Notes: a model not told the origin generated them from the sequence alone. Shown: positions 25,401-37,926, numbered from the stretch's first letter. The stretch is DNA of 64,000 bases from Casuarina equisetifolia (GCA_028551475.1 CM052358.1:20734853-20798852), one strand, 5' to 3'. Made by a program: numbers and translations.

Positions 25401-25817
25401 AGTTAACTAAAAACATGAACTAAATTTCAAAAATACAAATAAAATAAATAACAAGGAACTCATCTGATATTCATGGACAAGATAATACCACTCTAGCAAA
25501 ATTTATAAGAAAGAAGGTAGGCAAAAACTTCTGACCATTCAGGAGAACTAATCTGCTACGAATTAGCAGACAATTTGGAAACAGACATAAGATAAAATAT
25601 TTTATCTGAAGCAAAAAAGATATCAGAGTAACTAGTAAAAAGAAATGGAACTTCAACGAGAAGCCCCACATGTAATATCAAAATTTCAAGCAGAGCTAGA
25701 CATAAGAAAAAGTTAAAGGAAAAACTTGCACACATTTTCGTCCTTCTCTGAAGACTGTGACTTCTCTGATTTCTTCAAACCAACCAATGATTTAATCCAT
25801 TTTCCAGATACACCCAT
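19419..25817 (-). CDS. IQ67-domain (IQD) calmodulin-binding protein
   Basis: Six exons on the minus strand: 25817-25734, 24668-24426, 22927-22700, 21796-21683, 20643-20163 and 19573-19419 (stop TAG). They total 1,305 bp, or 434 residues. IQD proteins are plant scaffolds that bind calmodulin and often microtubules or the nucleus. The N-terminus [20 protein letters not shown] is typical. The IQ67 region crosses exons 2 and 3: [16 protein letters not shown] joins [20 protein letters not shown], then [20 protein letters not shown], giving three IQ motifs spaced about 11 residues apart with the IQD-diagnostic intron inside the domain. Exon 5 begins [20 protein letters not shown] and contains [18 protein letters not shown], a conserved IQD block. 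The Ser/Lys-rich C-terminus ends in [15 protein letters not shown]. It most resembles the Arabidopsis IQD2-IQD4 group, but exact orthology is not settled. A 5'-UTR intron precedes the coding part. Confidence 0.93.
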
Positions 25818-25850
25818 GGTGTCAGTAACGTTAGCTCAACCAAATACAGC

Positions 25851-28292
25851 CTGAAAGAGGAAATTCTCAGCCACATCAGGACATAGTTGACTTACAGCAG
25901 ATGAAGAAAACCAGGGTAAAAATTTTTAGTAAAAGCACACACAATTTAATTTCTTCGAGTAATACTGTCAATCCACAAATCGTGCCACTGATATTAGGAT
26001 TCTATTCACAAACCCCTTGCCATAAACAACAACAGGTAAACCTACAGTGAGATACAGTTAAATTTTATCCATACAAGGTATAGAACATTGGTCTTTACTT
26101 AAGACATTTGAGCTTTATACCGGCTAAGTAAACCCACCTGCCTGAATGGTTCTCTCACATCTGGCTGTGACTTCATGAGTTCAAAATTAAAGAGTACAGC
26201 AATTGGATCATAAAAATCAACTGTATAATTGGTATGATAACCATACATAAAGACTGCCTACCTATATTTAGAGCATATGACAAAAGAAGGGTATCTTAGT
26301 ATGACAACAGCAGTTCCAAAAACACCATCTTCAGAACAAAAGAAAAAACAGTCCCCAGGAAATAACTTCTTGCAATTTTAGCATCACGATACATCATGGA
26401 TATAGTTGACTTTCCTCCAAGGAGCGGCTTTAGCAGATTAAGTGCTTTGGAGAGATTACTTAGCTCAAGAATCGCAAACCATACCTTCAGACACCTATTT
26501 TCACTAAATTTTCCAAATAAACAAAATGATTCACATGAAAGTAGCTTGTTGGACTGCCACTAATTTTAAAAATGGTCCATATGTCTACCAAGGTAGCTGC
26601 CTAGTACAAGAGTTCCTCAAGTTGGCAACGCCTGGCGTATTAACAAAGTCACAAGCAGGTAGAGAGAAACTCAGGATTTGGAATTTGGCTTTAATAGGCC
26701 TCAGAATTTCTATTCCAAGGTGCCTTGGCAACCAGTAAAGTTTAGTGGAATAGGAAATGAAAATCACTGTCGATGTACCCTTCTTCAAACTTTGATGTAC
26801 TTAAGTAAGTCTTCATGATATAATCCTCCAAGTTAAGGGCCTAGCATGAACATGTGAACCAACTAAATGCTGCAAAGGTGAGAAATTCTTACTTGCAGGA
26901 TTGAAGAGAACTATTTAGACATTATGCGTTCTAGGACTATGTTAAACTTGAATGGTTCTTGAATGATTTCGGTCTGAGTTTTCCATTGGCAAAAAGGTAA
27001 TTGATGGAAGGTCATATGCTTAAGAACTCCATGTCACCCTAAGCAAAGAGTTTGCACCATAGAGGAAGGCTCATTGCATGAATTAAGCAATTCACATGTG
27101 AATGATCAAATAATTGACACGCCTAGTGGAGGGCAGAACAAAAGAGATACCTTGATACATAAGATGGGCTAAAATACAAAAGATTAAGCTTGTCAGTTGA
27201 AAGCTCCAACTAGTTTATAAAAGCAAAGCAAGATCCCCCCCAATCAATGATGGATTATTCTTAACAAGCCCTCTTACCTGCAAGCCTAACAGGTTGTCAT
27301 TGCACATAGGTATGTTATGTAAAATATACCAGAATTATCAAACGCACCAATTTCTTTCAGCTTCTCAAAGTAAAAAATTTCCCTCACATTGTAGTTCGTA
27401 CATCATCTTCATTCTCGTCTCGCATTTCAAAAGTTAATTACAAAGTTATACTTGGTTATATGTTAAACCACTCAAACTCAAGCCAAAATCTCTTGCTTTT
27501 AAATCAATAATCTCCAAAAATTGAGTTCAATCAAGATTCCAAAAAATTCTTTTAGACAGCATCGCAGAAATCCAAATAAACCAAGAAGCTGCATTTGAAC
27601 GACAAATCAACCGATAATCCATTGGGTAAGGATAACCGACGATTAACCAGGAACAAAACTCAGCAGCCCGCCTGAAGACCATACCTTTCCGTGGAGGAAC
27701 ACGGATTCGAATTCAAGAAGAAAGAAGAAATGGACACAGAAAACAACAGCCCGACCAACACCATGCTAAACAATCTTATGACTCACAATGCAGTCACATA
27801 AAACTTTAAACTTGCGCAAGTGAAAAGACACCGAATTCATCATTTTCATATCACCAACCTCTCGATGGTATCCTCCGACAGAGCCCTTCAAGAAATAAGA
27901 CTGTCATAAGCACCAAACTCTCCAAATCCCCAGAGACCAGCTCCCCCGGGGGAAAGACAAAAATTAAACAAAAATCCTAACCAAACTATTCGCACAAGCA
28001 CAATGGCATACACACATTGCTACAGAACAAACCAGAATTCATGCGCACTGAGTTCAATCAATACTTCACACCACATAGATCTCTCAAGCAATTAAAGCAG
28101 AGATCGTACAGTACACACTGCCAAAAAGGAAACCAAAACACTCCAAAGCACCAAGCTCAAAAGCCTTTTGAACTCGATGACTTAGACAAAGCCAAAAATG
28201 AGACAGAGTTGGTATAAAATCACCCGAGAAAGTCCACAATTGAGCATTAAATGCAGTCACGGAGATCCACAGAATCAACGTGTTGGAAGTAC
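25851..28292 (-). other. 5'-UTR (leader) intron of the IQD gene
   Basis: Inferred 2.44-kb intron. An acceptor ...TTTCAG ends at 25851, 34 bp upstream of the ATG. A strong donor GAAG|GTACTT ends an exon at 28293, and upstream of it the DNA turns GC-rich and CT-rich, as in a plant 5' UTR. Alternative donors exist, for example AAAG|GTATGG near 27690. No coding gene was seen inside. Confidence 0.5.
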
Positions 28293-28460
28293 CTTCTACG
28301 TCTGTCGATCTACGAGACTAGGAATCAGCCAAACTAGGTCAACCCCGCGGCCATCCTCTCTGCCAATCTTTTGACCGCTCAGATTTCGACTCGAAGATAA
28401 GAGCCGGGAGAGAGAAAGAGAGAGGGGAGAACGGTGTCGGCTAGAGTACGCCGGGAGAGG
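28293..28460 (-). promoter_or_regulatory. Putative IQD transcription start/leader exon region
   Basis: Locally GC-rich stretch with a sense-strand CT-rich tract (28403-28430), resembling the Y-patch and pyrimidine-rich leader of plant genes. The exact start site cannot be read from sequence. Confidence 0.4.
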
Positions 28461-29836
28461 GAAGTTACACCGACGAGACGACGTCGTCTGGGATCGCTCT
28501 CAGGTCGCTGTCACACACGGAGACAAAGGGAGACGATCACGGGACATATCATCCCCACCGAATCGACTGCGTAGCGCCACGTCGGCATTTGACTGCTCAG
28601 TTTCAATAAATATAACAAAAGAAATATCCCAAAAACAGTTGGAGGGAATGTAACTTCAAATTGTGTCTCCTCTTTTTTCTCTTCTTTATTCCTTTTCTTT
28701 TTCTTTATGATTTCTACTAACATGAACCCAACCACTTTGCTTGGAAACTTGTTCGTTCCTGTCCCAGCCCTACCATGTGCACCAAATGATTTCTTTTAAT
28801 AATCTAAACCTTGGACTTTTCTACCTCAATTCAATGATTATAAACCTGAAGTTTGATCTTATATGATTTATTATATACCTGAAGTTTATTCCTATATGAT
28901 CAATTCCTAATTAGGAGCAATAATAAATAATATTATAAAATAAGATGATTTAACCGCATAAGAAGATTTAGTCATTTTTCTCATTAGATCGACTCTTTGT
29001 AATAGCCCAATCCAATGATGCTTGCGACTACTACTCCTGGTGTAATATGAGCAATGAGTCTCACTTACATTGACAGTAATGCTACATCAAAAAAAGCAAA
29101 TAAGTTAATCTAATTATACGAAGAAACTTAACTATCCCTTTCATCAGGATGACTTTTTAAGATGACATCCAAACTCATGATACCAAGCTACCTTGACTAA
29201 TCACTAGGCTAAAGTGTTTGGACAAATTTTACATCAAGTCACGATCTAATTTTTTTTTCTTTTTTTTTTTTTTCCTTTTTTAATAAACACACACTCAGAA
29301 ATACATTCCGAATCTCAAACCAATAGATTACAAGCAAAACCAAACACTTATTAACAGCTCTCTTGTTCTTGGGTTCTTTTTTCTTTCTCTTTTTTTTTTT
29401 TTTTTTTTGTGGGTACCCCTACTGTAGTTGCTCCATTTCATTTACAAAAGACGCGAGAACAGGTCGATGGAAGTATTACCACCGATTCCAAGAAGCCAAA
29501 CATGGGGAAGGGCTAGCAGATTTTCAAGAACTGCCTTGAGCCACTTCACATAAATGTAAGCAAAACAATCGTCTTGAGAGAGGAATACCTTAAAGGTGTT
29601 TTCCCCTCGTAAAACTACTTCCCCATTAGTCACTCTTTTAACTTAATGAAAGTAACAGTCTCACTGTGAAATTCCCCCGTCTGAGCTTAACGCATAGTCC
29701 TAGATTTGGAAAGGTCAGCCAGTAAGGGAAGCAGACATCTTACAACAGAAGATATATATGACGATACATTAAACTCGAGCAGAAGAACATGTACAGCTTT
29801 TCAAAAAATGTCGCAACTTCCATATGCGGCAACTGA
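28461..29836. other. Intergenic between IQD promoter and PP7 3' end
   Basis: IQD promoter plus PP7 3' flank. Contains two long T-rich tracts (about 29250-29281 and 29380-29408). No gene recognised. Confidence 0.5.
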
Positions 29837-32800
29837 CTATGAACCTTCAGAAGTGGTTACCATCGATGCCAGGTCCAGTTCTTCATCTGAGTCTATCACA
29901 TCTTCATAATCATAATAGGGATTCGCCTGCGTTAGATCATCTCCGTTAAAGCACATTGGAAAATGCCGAATCAACATAAAACAGAAATAGGAATGAGTGT
30001 TTCTAGGAATCAGGATTGCGGGATTCTTATTCATTACTTTTGCTGTTGGCAGAACTCAGAAGCAGTAGATCATATCTTATACTATTCGAACATACTTATC
30101 TGTTTAATTGAAATTTATAATTAATACATATATTTATCAGAAATATATTAGATATAGTCAACATTAAAAACACTATTCCACCTTTGTATTTATGCTTTAG
30201 TTTTTAGTTTCGTTTATTTCCATACTTTTTTCTATTTTGATTCGCAATTTATCCAAATAAGATAATCCTGATACTAATGAGTAACTATTTCACCTCAACG
30301 TAAGAAGTACAAATTCATTCCTCAAATCACTAAACTAGCAAGAAAAAGCAGACCAAATTTCATCACTATGAGATCTATGAACAAGTCATCGTACCTGTGG
30401 TCTTGGAGTAACCGCTTCAAAGCTATGAAATTTTGGGTTATCAAAATTAGGGGGTTCCAGAACAATGTAAGCCCCCTTATTTTTATACCTTTCTTCTGTA
30501 GCCTGCATTGGAACATACAAGACAATCGTTAAAGTAGCTTGCTAGTGAAGCAGAAAACATTATAAAAGACCTAAATTCAATAACTAAAAGAGACCAAGAT
30601 TTCCCATATATGAAAAAATTCCATTACCCCGGCATAAATTCAGACTTAATAGGATCCTGATTAACCCCAAATGTATAGCCGCTGCCAAGAGTTGGAATCC
30701 AGCACGGGCTTTATAAATAAAAGGAATAAGTGCTATAATTCCTCTCAACTTCCTTTCTCCCAAATGAATATATGGAGAAATCACGTCAGGACTCTCTCAC
30801 AACCGTGTTTTCAATTTAATAAAATCAAAAACCCATATTGGATATTTTTAAATTAAGACATCTATGATATTTGACATAAATGAAACGAAAACATCTAATT
30901 CTACGCCTTCGTTCAAAACTATAAAAAACCATAAAAAAAAAGGAATTAAAAAAAAAAGGAAGAAGAAAAAGAAGCAATGGTTGGCAGCATCCTAGCACGG
31001 TCATGGTTGGACAGCAAACCATGCAGCCACGGCAAGCGTGTGTGCTGTCAAACGACTGTGGCCAAAACTTGCCCAGCTAACACTGTCTGGCCACAATGAC
31101 CCACACTGGGCCGTGGCTGCGTGCTGTCACCCTCACCCAGCCATGCCAGATAATGCGACAGTACCCAGCCTGATAAACTACCTTTTTTCATTCTTGCTTA
31201 TTTTTGGTTTTTTTTTTTTTTTTAATTTTTTGAATTGAGAGAAACAACTGTATTTATACACTGTCCATTATTTGTTTTATGGATGGCGATAACAAACACG
31301 CGGATTCACACATATTCAAATTACAAATTGGGATTCTAATGTCAAAAACTTGAAATATGCTTGCCAATTCTAAACACCAACACCCCCCCCAAAAAAAAAA
31401 AAAAAAAAACCAAAAAAGAACATTTAAATGATTATGCAGCAAACATTTCTACATGTAAAACAACATCTCTTCGACAACATATTAAAATGTCTCAAAGCAA
31501 AATGAACACACAAGTTTTGCTCGGCTTTCATGAGAAGTTAAAGGATATTAACCATATTCATGTAAAAGCATACAATAACTGAAATTAGAAGATCCTATAG
31601 AAACCTGAAATTGTGGGTAGTCTGGAGCACTAAACAGAGTAATCATCTTCCCTGATTCCACAATATGATCTATGGTGTACCCTTCATCCATTCCTCCCAA
31701 ACCAGGCCTCTTTTCCCTTGCATCAGGACCTTCATGTGATCTGATGATTAACTGGGAAGAAAACAAAAATCGATAACCCGAGCGTCAGTATTACCATTTA
31801 AATGCCCACGAGTAGTGCCAAAAGATTACCAAGACAAACAAATAAATCAACATACAAACAAAAATGAGCAATATCTAAAAGATATGATTTTACTCATAAA
31901 GTTACAAGTACCCAGCTTTTATGTTGCTCCACTTTCATTACAAGTTAGTTTATCAAACAGCAAGGCAGGACAAAGAAACCATTTTGCATTAACAACCTCC
32001 CAACAAAACACCATAACTATATAAGGCTATAAAAAGGAGTTTCCAGTTGACTTCTAACCAAATAGCATCTCCTCCCACAAAAGAATAGGTGGAGGAATTT
32101 GAGCTCCCAAGTTCTATAAACACAGTTGAGAGCTAATTTATCCATCAAAAGAAAACAAGCATAGAGTTATACCATAGTGAGTAGTGGACATATATTAATA
32201 ATCTTAAAGCTATAAGATGCGAATATATGAGCCAAGAGTATAACCGCTTTTGATTACTTCGAGAGATTTTTACGGAAGAATAATATGGAAGACAATACAT
32301 AATTAATCAAAACCGATAATTACAAAGCTAATAACGAGGAAAGGTACAAGTCAAGAGTGTTGCAGCTGTTAACTATTTTCGATACTTTTTTAGGGAAGAA
32401 CATATCAATAATATTGAGATATAACACTTAGCCATTAAGAAAGTACACGAAGCCTACGATGAAAAATGAAGATAGGCATATCAGCTTAAGCTAAATAAGA
32501 AACGTTTTGGGTCACCTTTAAGTTGGCCTTCTTGAGGAATTGTTCAGGTGCAATCAGGACCCCACAATAAACCAATGCCTCGCTCTTTATTTGGAGAAAG
32601 GCCAGGAGTCATTGACGGATCAGACCATAGCACATCGCCAGGAATCAGATTCACACCTTCCCACGGAGGATCAAGAACTGACCTTCGAGCTCGAGACAAT
32701 TCTTCCAACGAACCAAGAGTTAAGGACTTGGGTTCCGAGTGGAAACTTATTCTTCGATTCTTCTTCCCTTTTGATCTCTTTTGTGGAGTATTTGGAATGC

Positions 32801-33755
32801 TGCGGAAAAGTCCTCCGTGAGCGGTATATACACGTCCAGCTATAATAGAGGCCAAGGGAAGTCCTTCGAAGCATCCCAAACATTTCCGATAGGCATGCTT
32901 ACCTTTGTCTCCATACTTGGTCAACACCTCTTTCTCAAAGCCATAAACAGAGGTGCAATACTTCGACTCATGATTTCCACGGAGAAGATGTAATCTATGT
33001 GGCATAACGACCTAGCCAGAACATCCCATAGGGTATTAAGTCACAGATTAAGTTTAATTTTTACCTGACAAAGACTAAATGTATAGAACTATTATGCCTC
33101 ATTCACTAAAATCTAAGAAATGAGAACAGGATTGATTGTTTGCCATTTTATTTGTCCATACTGCTGCAGACAAGTAAGAACGAGAACAGGAAATCATAGA
33201 AGGAAGAAAAAAAAAGAAGACAACTTTAACAACCACCGGGAAGTTAGTACAGCATCCAACGCAAGCTACAGATAAAGTTAAAGATAATACCTTCCAGGCC
33301 AACAACAGGAGGAAGGTCTCCAGGCCCCAAGCACCACGGTCGACATAATCACCGTTGAAGACGAAGAAACGATTTTCGGAGGGAAAGCCAGCGTCTTGGA
33401 GAAGAAAGAGAAGATCATGAAACTGGCCATGAACGTCACCGACCACCACCACCTCGTCGCCAGAGTCCTCCTTCGGCTCGATTTGGAGGAAGTTAGGCTC
33501 TTTGTGAAGGATCTTCGACGCGGTCAGAATCAGAGAATCGAAGACCTGAACGGGAAGGACGGAGGGGAAATCGGACGGAGAAAGATTCTTGGAAGACCAA
33601 TCGAAGGCGGATGTCAAACGGCGGATCCAATCCAGATCCAGCTTGCCATCGGGCGGCCATGTCAGAGGTGGTTCTATTGGATTTGATGCGGATGACGACG
33701 TCGATGGTAAATCTCTGGGCGCAGGAGAAGCTGCGGAATCGGAATATGCTGACAT
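29837..33755 (-). CDS. PP7: Serine/threonine protein phosphatase 7 (PP7), frame broken once
   Basis: PPP-family phosphatase; plant PP7 is a nuclear, calmodulin-binding phosphatase linked to light and heat responses. Five exons: 33755-33291, 33011-32516, 31751-31605, 30502-30395 and 29926-29837. Visible motifs are [11 protein letters not shown] and [11 protein letters not shown] in exon 1, [11 protein letters not shown] and YTAHGGLFR in exon 2, [14 protein letters not shown] and [11 protein letters not shown] in exon 3, and an acidic tail [15 protein letters not shown] in exon 5. A long basic insertion in exon 2 ([15 protein letters not shown]...) fits the PP7-specific insert. Exon 2 is 496 bp, one base too many: after WGPDCT the frame hits TGA at 32546-32544, whereas the next frame continues [10 protein letters not shown] into a phase-0 junction. 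As written, the product stops after about 310 residues and loses the RSHEG metal-binding histidine. This is either a real inactivating insertion or a sequence error. Confidence 0.88.
30905..31245. repeat. Foldback (hairpin) element in PP7 intron 3
   Basis: A GC-rich core in AT-rich DNA with three collinear inverted pairs: 31023-31033 with 31110-31120 (GCAGCCACGGC / GCCGTGGCTGC), 31038-31042 with 31102-31106 (GTGTG / CACAC), and 31057-31064 with 31088-31095 (TGTGGCCA / TGGCCACA). A smaller hairpin CATGGTT/AACCATG lies just left of the core. The core is bracketed by an A-rich tract on the left (ttcaaaac...) and a T-rich tract on the right (...ttttttgaa), which also pair roughly. It lies inside an intron of PP7. 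Confidence 0.6.
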
Positions 33756-34384
33756 TAATTTTGTAAATTTTTTTATAATACTGGGAGCGTTTCAGTTTCT
33801 TCAGCTATGTATACTAAAACCCTTACGCGCTTCTAGTTTTCGACACAGGTGTCGGTATGTGTACCAAATTCAATCTAAACCCATTGTTGAAATGGCAAGG
33901 ACAAGGGGAACATTTATTCACATTTGAATGATATAATTATTGGGTAATTGTTATATATATATAAAATCTCTTCAACTTGCGATTTGACTTTATAGTTGAA
34001 ATTGAGCTTTTTAATATATTTTTTACAAATATAAAATTTATGCTATATTATTTTTAAATATTTCCTTACATCAAAGATAAAGAAATATTTTTTATAATAA
34101 TGTTTATTTAAATGTGATTTTTAATTACTTGCTTAAAATTGACTTATTTCCTTAAAACTAGTTTATAAGAAACAAAAATTAGAAAACAATCATGTGTAGT
34201 GGTTAGGCCATTGTTCAAGAAGATGCTCAATGACTAATTTTTGACAAAAATTAGATAAAATAGTCAAGTTTAACAAACAATTCAAGATTTTCTATTTTAT
34301 TAAAAACAAGACTACATTTATTACAATTAAAAAAACTCATCTAACACTCCTAAAGAATCCTAGAAGACCAAGAGATGTTGTTTA

Positions 34385-34625
34385 TAAAATAATTTTAGAT
34401 AATTAAAGAATTCTAAATAATTAAGAAATTTTAAACAATAAAAGAATTCTAAACAGCTAGAGAATCTTAGATAATTAAGAAATTATAAATAATTAAGGAA
34501 TTCTAGATAACTAAGAAATTCTAAATAACTAATGAATTATGAACAATTAAATAATTTTAAATATCCTTGACAGTAAAGAAATCCTAAACTAGTAAGGAAT
34601 CATCTACAATTTAGGAAATCTCAAA
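34385..34625. repeat. Degenerate AT-rich tandem repeat (~17-bp period)
   Basis: A dozen or so imperfect copies of a unit like 'aattctaaataattaag' follow one another (for example gaattctaaataattaag, gaattctaaacagctag, gaattctagataactaag). The period is approximate and judged by eye. Confidence 0.65.
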
Positions 34626-34849
34626 AATAAAAAATAAAAAAAATCCTAAGCATTTGGTTTTCTTTATTCGTTGAGATTAAAAGAACAAAAATCGGTGTCC
34701 TGTTATTATCAAAATAAATCATCAAAACACGTAGTGATGTAGTGTCAAGGTGAAGTATGTACTTTGGCTATAGACTTATACAGCCAGCAAGTCTTGTACG
34801 TCACCAAAAAGACGCGGTAAAAGGCTTAACCAGAATAAGCGTCTGTCTC

Positions 34850-34864
34850 GGAAGCATCTAGAAC
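34850..34864 (+). promoter_or_regulatory. Heat-shock-element-like site upstream of DnaJ
   Basis: gGAAgcATCtaGAAc matches the three-unit HSE nGAAnnTTCnnGAAn with one mismatch (ATC for TTC). It lies about 340 bp upstream of the DnaJ start codon and about 180 bp upstream of the TATA-like site. A heat-shock promoter would suit an HSP40 gene, but single imperfect HSEs also occur by chance. Confidence 0.4.
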
Positions 34865-35204
34865 CAAGGTCCCCGGAACCATCAAGGAAAGCATCCTGCA
34901 GTCCGCGTTCCACAAGGACTGCCCCGGGGAATTCTAGACCCTTCCTCGAATATGCGCGCTCCAATCTCAGCCGTCCACTTAGTCATTGACCCCACCCCCC
35001 CCCAGGCGGGCTCACCGATAAGTCACCCTTAAAATAGTCTTTAAATACCCCTTCGTTCTTTGCTTTTTGGTAGTGTCAGATATCTTCCGACTCTCTTGCT
35101 TCAGCTGCCTCGTTCGAGAGCCTTCCGTGCAGAGGAATTAAGGGATCTAGGGTTCGATCTTGAATTGCGTTTCAAACCAGAGGGGTGATTTGAGAAAATA
35201 AAGG

Positions 35205-37464
35205 ATGTTTGGAAGAGCGCCGAAGAAGAGCGATAACACGAGGTACTATGAGGTTCTGGGAGTGTCCAAGAACGCTTCCCAGGACGATCTCAAGAAGGCC
35301 TACAAGAAAGCCGCTATCAAGAACCATCCTGACAAGGGCGGTGATCCCGAGAAGGTACGGTATGCTTGTCATGGTTTTTGTTTATGATAATCCGGTTCTT
35401 TGGATTTTATTTGGAAGTATGGTTTAATTAGGTAGTTGTAATGTGAGATTCTCGGGAGGATCATGTGGGTGGAATTGGATTTTGCCTAGCTGTTCTTTCA
35501 GGTTTTGGATGCTCTGTAATGTTGGAGCAATTTGAGGTTTTATATCTGAGAAAGAAATTGTGGCTGGAAGGGCTTGTTGACTCGAAACAATTGAAGATAT
35601 TGTGGAAGCTGAAAATCGGTTCATCTCTTTGTTTCGAATAATATAAGATTTTAGATTGGTGTAGTCGTCCCACCGAGTTCAGAGCTATCCCCTTGATGGA
35701 TGTTCTGGAGAGCGTTTAATTTCTCTTTTAACCAGAGGAATTGCGTAACAATTTTTTTTTCATTGTGATGACCGTGTTAGATTTGTTACGGGATGGAGTT
35801 TACGTGCTTTACTAGTTTTTGCAACTGAGCTATCAGCTTTGCCTTTTCCATTCAGACATTGCAAGTCGGTCCTTTAAATCCATTTCTACGTCTTTGATGG
35901 TCTTAGTTAATGTCGGTTGTAGTGTAGTTTGGATTGAAATAGGAGTCTGATGCATGGGTATTTACTGCAGTTCAAGGAGCTAGCCCAGGCGTATGAAGTA
36001 CTAAGTGACCCGGAGAAACGTGAGATCTACGACCAATATGGTGAAGATGCACTCAAAGAGGGAATGGGAGGTGGTGGCGGTGGTCACGACCCATTTGACA
36101 TCTTCTCATCTTTCTTTGGCGGAAGTCCTTTTGGAGGTATGAATTATCTTACTCTTAATTGTTATATTTGGAATGCAGTGACTCGGAAATCCGGCTTGAA
36201 TCGTGTGAAAGTCATGTGGCAATTTTATAATATCTTTTGCACCAACAGGTGGTAGCAGCAGAGGACGAAGGCAGAGGCGGGGAGAAGATGTGGTTCACCC
36301 TCTGAAGGTTTCTTTGGAGGATCTTTACCTTGGGACTTCTAAGAAGCTCTCGCTTTCTCGTAATGTGATATGTTCAAAGTGCAGTGGGTGAGTGTTTTAG
36401 AATTTTGTCTTCCCTGTTCCAAACTTGTTCGATACATAATAGCCTATGCTTATATTGGTGGTTTCTATTTAATCTACTTTAGCAAAGGGTCAAAATCTGG
36501 AGCTTCAATGAAGTGCGCTGGATGTCAAGGAACTGGTATGAAGGTTACAATTAGGCACCTTGGCCCCTCTATGATCCAGCAGATGCAACACGCCTGCAAT
36601 GAATGTAAGGGTACTGGAGAGACTATCAATGACAAAGATCGCTGCCCACAATGCAAAGGGGAGAAGGTTGTCCAGGAAAAGAAGGTATTGGAAGTCATTG
36701 TGGAGAAGGGCATGCAGAACGGACAGAAGATTACATTCCCTGGTGAAGCAGATGAGGCGGTATGTTGTCAAATTTAGCTCATGGCCATCGATTGGGTTGA
36801 CATGATCTGTTATGCGTAGGTATTGATTGGCTTGTTGTTTCTCATCTTTTGCAGCCTGACACTGTCACTGGGGATATAGTCTTCGTCCTTCAGCTGAGGG
36901 AACATCCAAAATTCAAGAGAAAGGGAGATGACCTTTTTGTGGAGCACAACTTATCCTTGACCGAGGCCCTTTGCGGCTTCCAGTTTGTATTGACTCACTT
37001 GGATGGGAGACAGCTCCTTATAAAATCGCACCCTGGGGAGGTTGTCAAGCCTGGTAAGCAAAAATTGTAAACTCTCTGGCTGTGCTGTTGATTATTTTTT
37101 GGCCCATTAACGTTGACAATTCTCCATTTCTGCATGACATGCAGACTCTTTCAAGGCTATCAATGATGAAGGGATGCCAATGTACCAAAGGCCATTCATG
37201 AAGGGGAAGTTGTACATCCATTTCAATGTCGAGTTCCCCGATTCTCTTACACCAGAGCAAGTTGCTCAATTGGAGGCTGTTCTGCCACCAAGGTCATCAA
37301 CCCAGCTGACCGACATGGAGCTTGATGAATGTGAGGAGACCACATTGCATGATGTCAACATTGAAGAGGAGATGAGGAGGAAGCAGCACCAGGCTCAGGA
37401 GGCATACGATGAAGACGAAGACATGCATGGTGGTGCACAGAGGGTGCAATGTGCCCAGCAGTGA
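35205..37464 (+). CDS. Type-I DnaJ/HSP40 co-chaperone with CaaX box (AtJ2/AtJ3-like)
   Basis: Six exons: 35205-35354, 35971-36136, 36249-36387, 36483-36759, 36855-37053 and 37145-37464, totalling 1,251 bp or 416 residues, close to the ~420 of plant J2/J3. Exon 1 holds the J domain ([20 protein letters not shown], with HPD in [11 protein letters not shown]). A Gly-rich linker [19 protein letters not shown] follows. The cysteine-rich zinc region has four CxxCxGx(G) motifs: CSKCSGKG split across exons 3 and 4, [16 protein letters not shown] and CPQCKGEK. The C-terminal substrate-binding region includes [17 protein letters not shown] and the dimerisation part. The protein ends CAQQ, a farnesylation signal that anchors J2/J3 to membranes. 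It stimulates HSP70 ATPase and delivers clients. All junctions are GT-AG and every exon keeps frame, so the gene looks functional. Confidence 0.96.
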
Positions 37465-37926
37465 TGACCAGTTCTTTGGTCAGGAAAGGTTCATAACCGG
37501 GTGCAAACAAAGACCTTGGGGAATGTATTGATAGGGGCGGACACGGGAAGTGGGGAGTATTTGTTTTAGGGTTATATCTTGTCTGATTAGTGGTCTGCTG
37601 ACGTTTCTTAGATCACTGAGAATCATTTATCAAGTCTGATTAGATGTTTTGTAATCTCTAAAACCTCATAATATGGCGGATTTTCGATGAACTCTCAAGA
37701 TCCGTTTCCTTCAAATTTACGCTCTACTTTTCTGTTCAATAATCTCCTTTTTAACATCTTCAAATTTGGTTCTGTGAAAGTCGAAAGAGGTCGTTTTCCT
37801 TCTCTCGGACTTTGCTTTTGGAAGCTTTTCTTTACACCTGTAATAAGAACAAGGGTGCTTTATCTATCAATTTGTGGGATATCAGCAATAATTTTAACTT
37901 AATTAGATCAGTTTCCAATGCAAGTA

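Larger units (their letters stand above)
33756..35204. promoter_or_regulatory. Divergent promoter region between PP7 and DnaJ
   Basis: About 1.45 kb between two divergent starts. The PP7-proximal part is AT-rich and has a short-period repeat (34385-34625). The DnaJ-proximal 300 bp turns GC-richer, with a heat-shock-element-like triplet and a TATA-like TTTAAATAC at 35040-35048. Confidence 0.6.

Noticed and set aside
32548..32820. Plus-strand open frame overlapping PP7 exon 2
   Set aside because: Shadow of the PP7 exon; the minus strand carries all PPP motifs.
34195..34260. tRNA-like 'gtagtggttaggcca' sequence
   Set aside because: No cloverleaf, anticodon arm or B box could be assembled.
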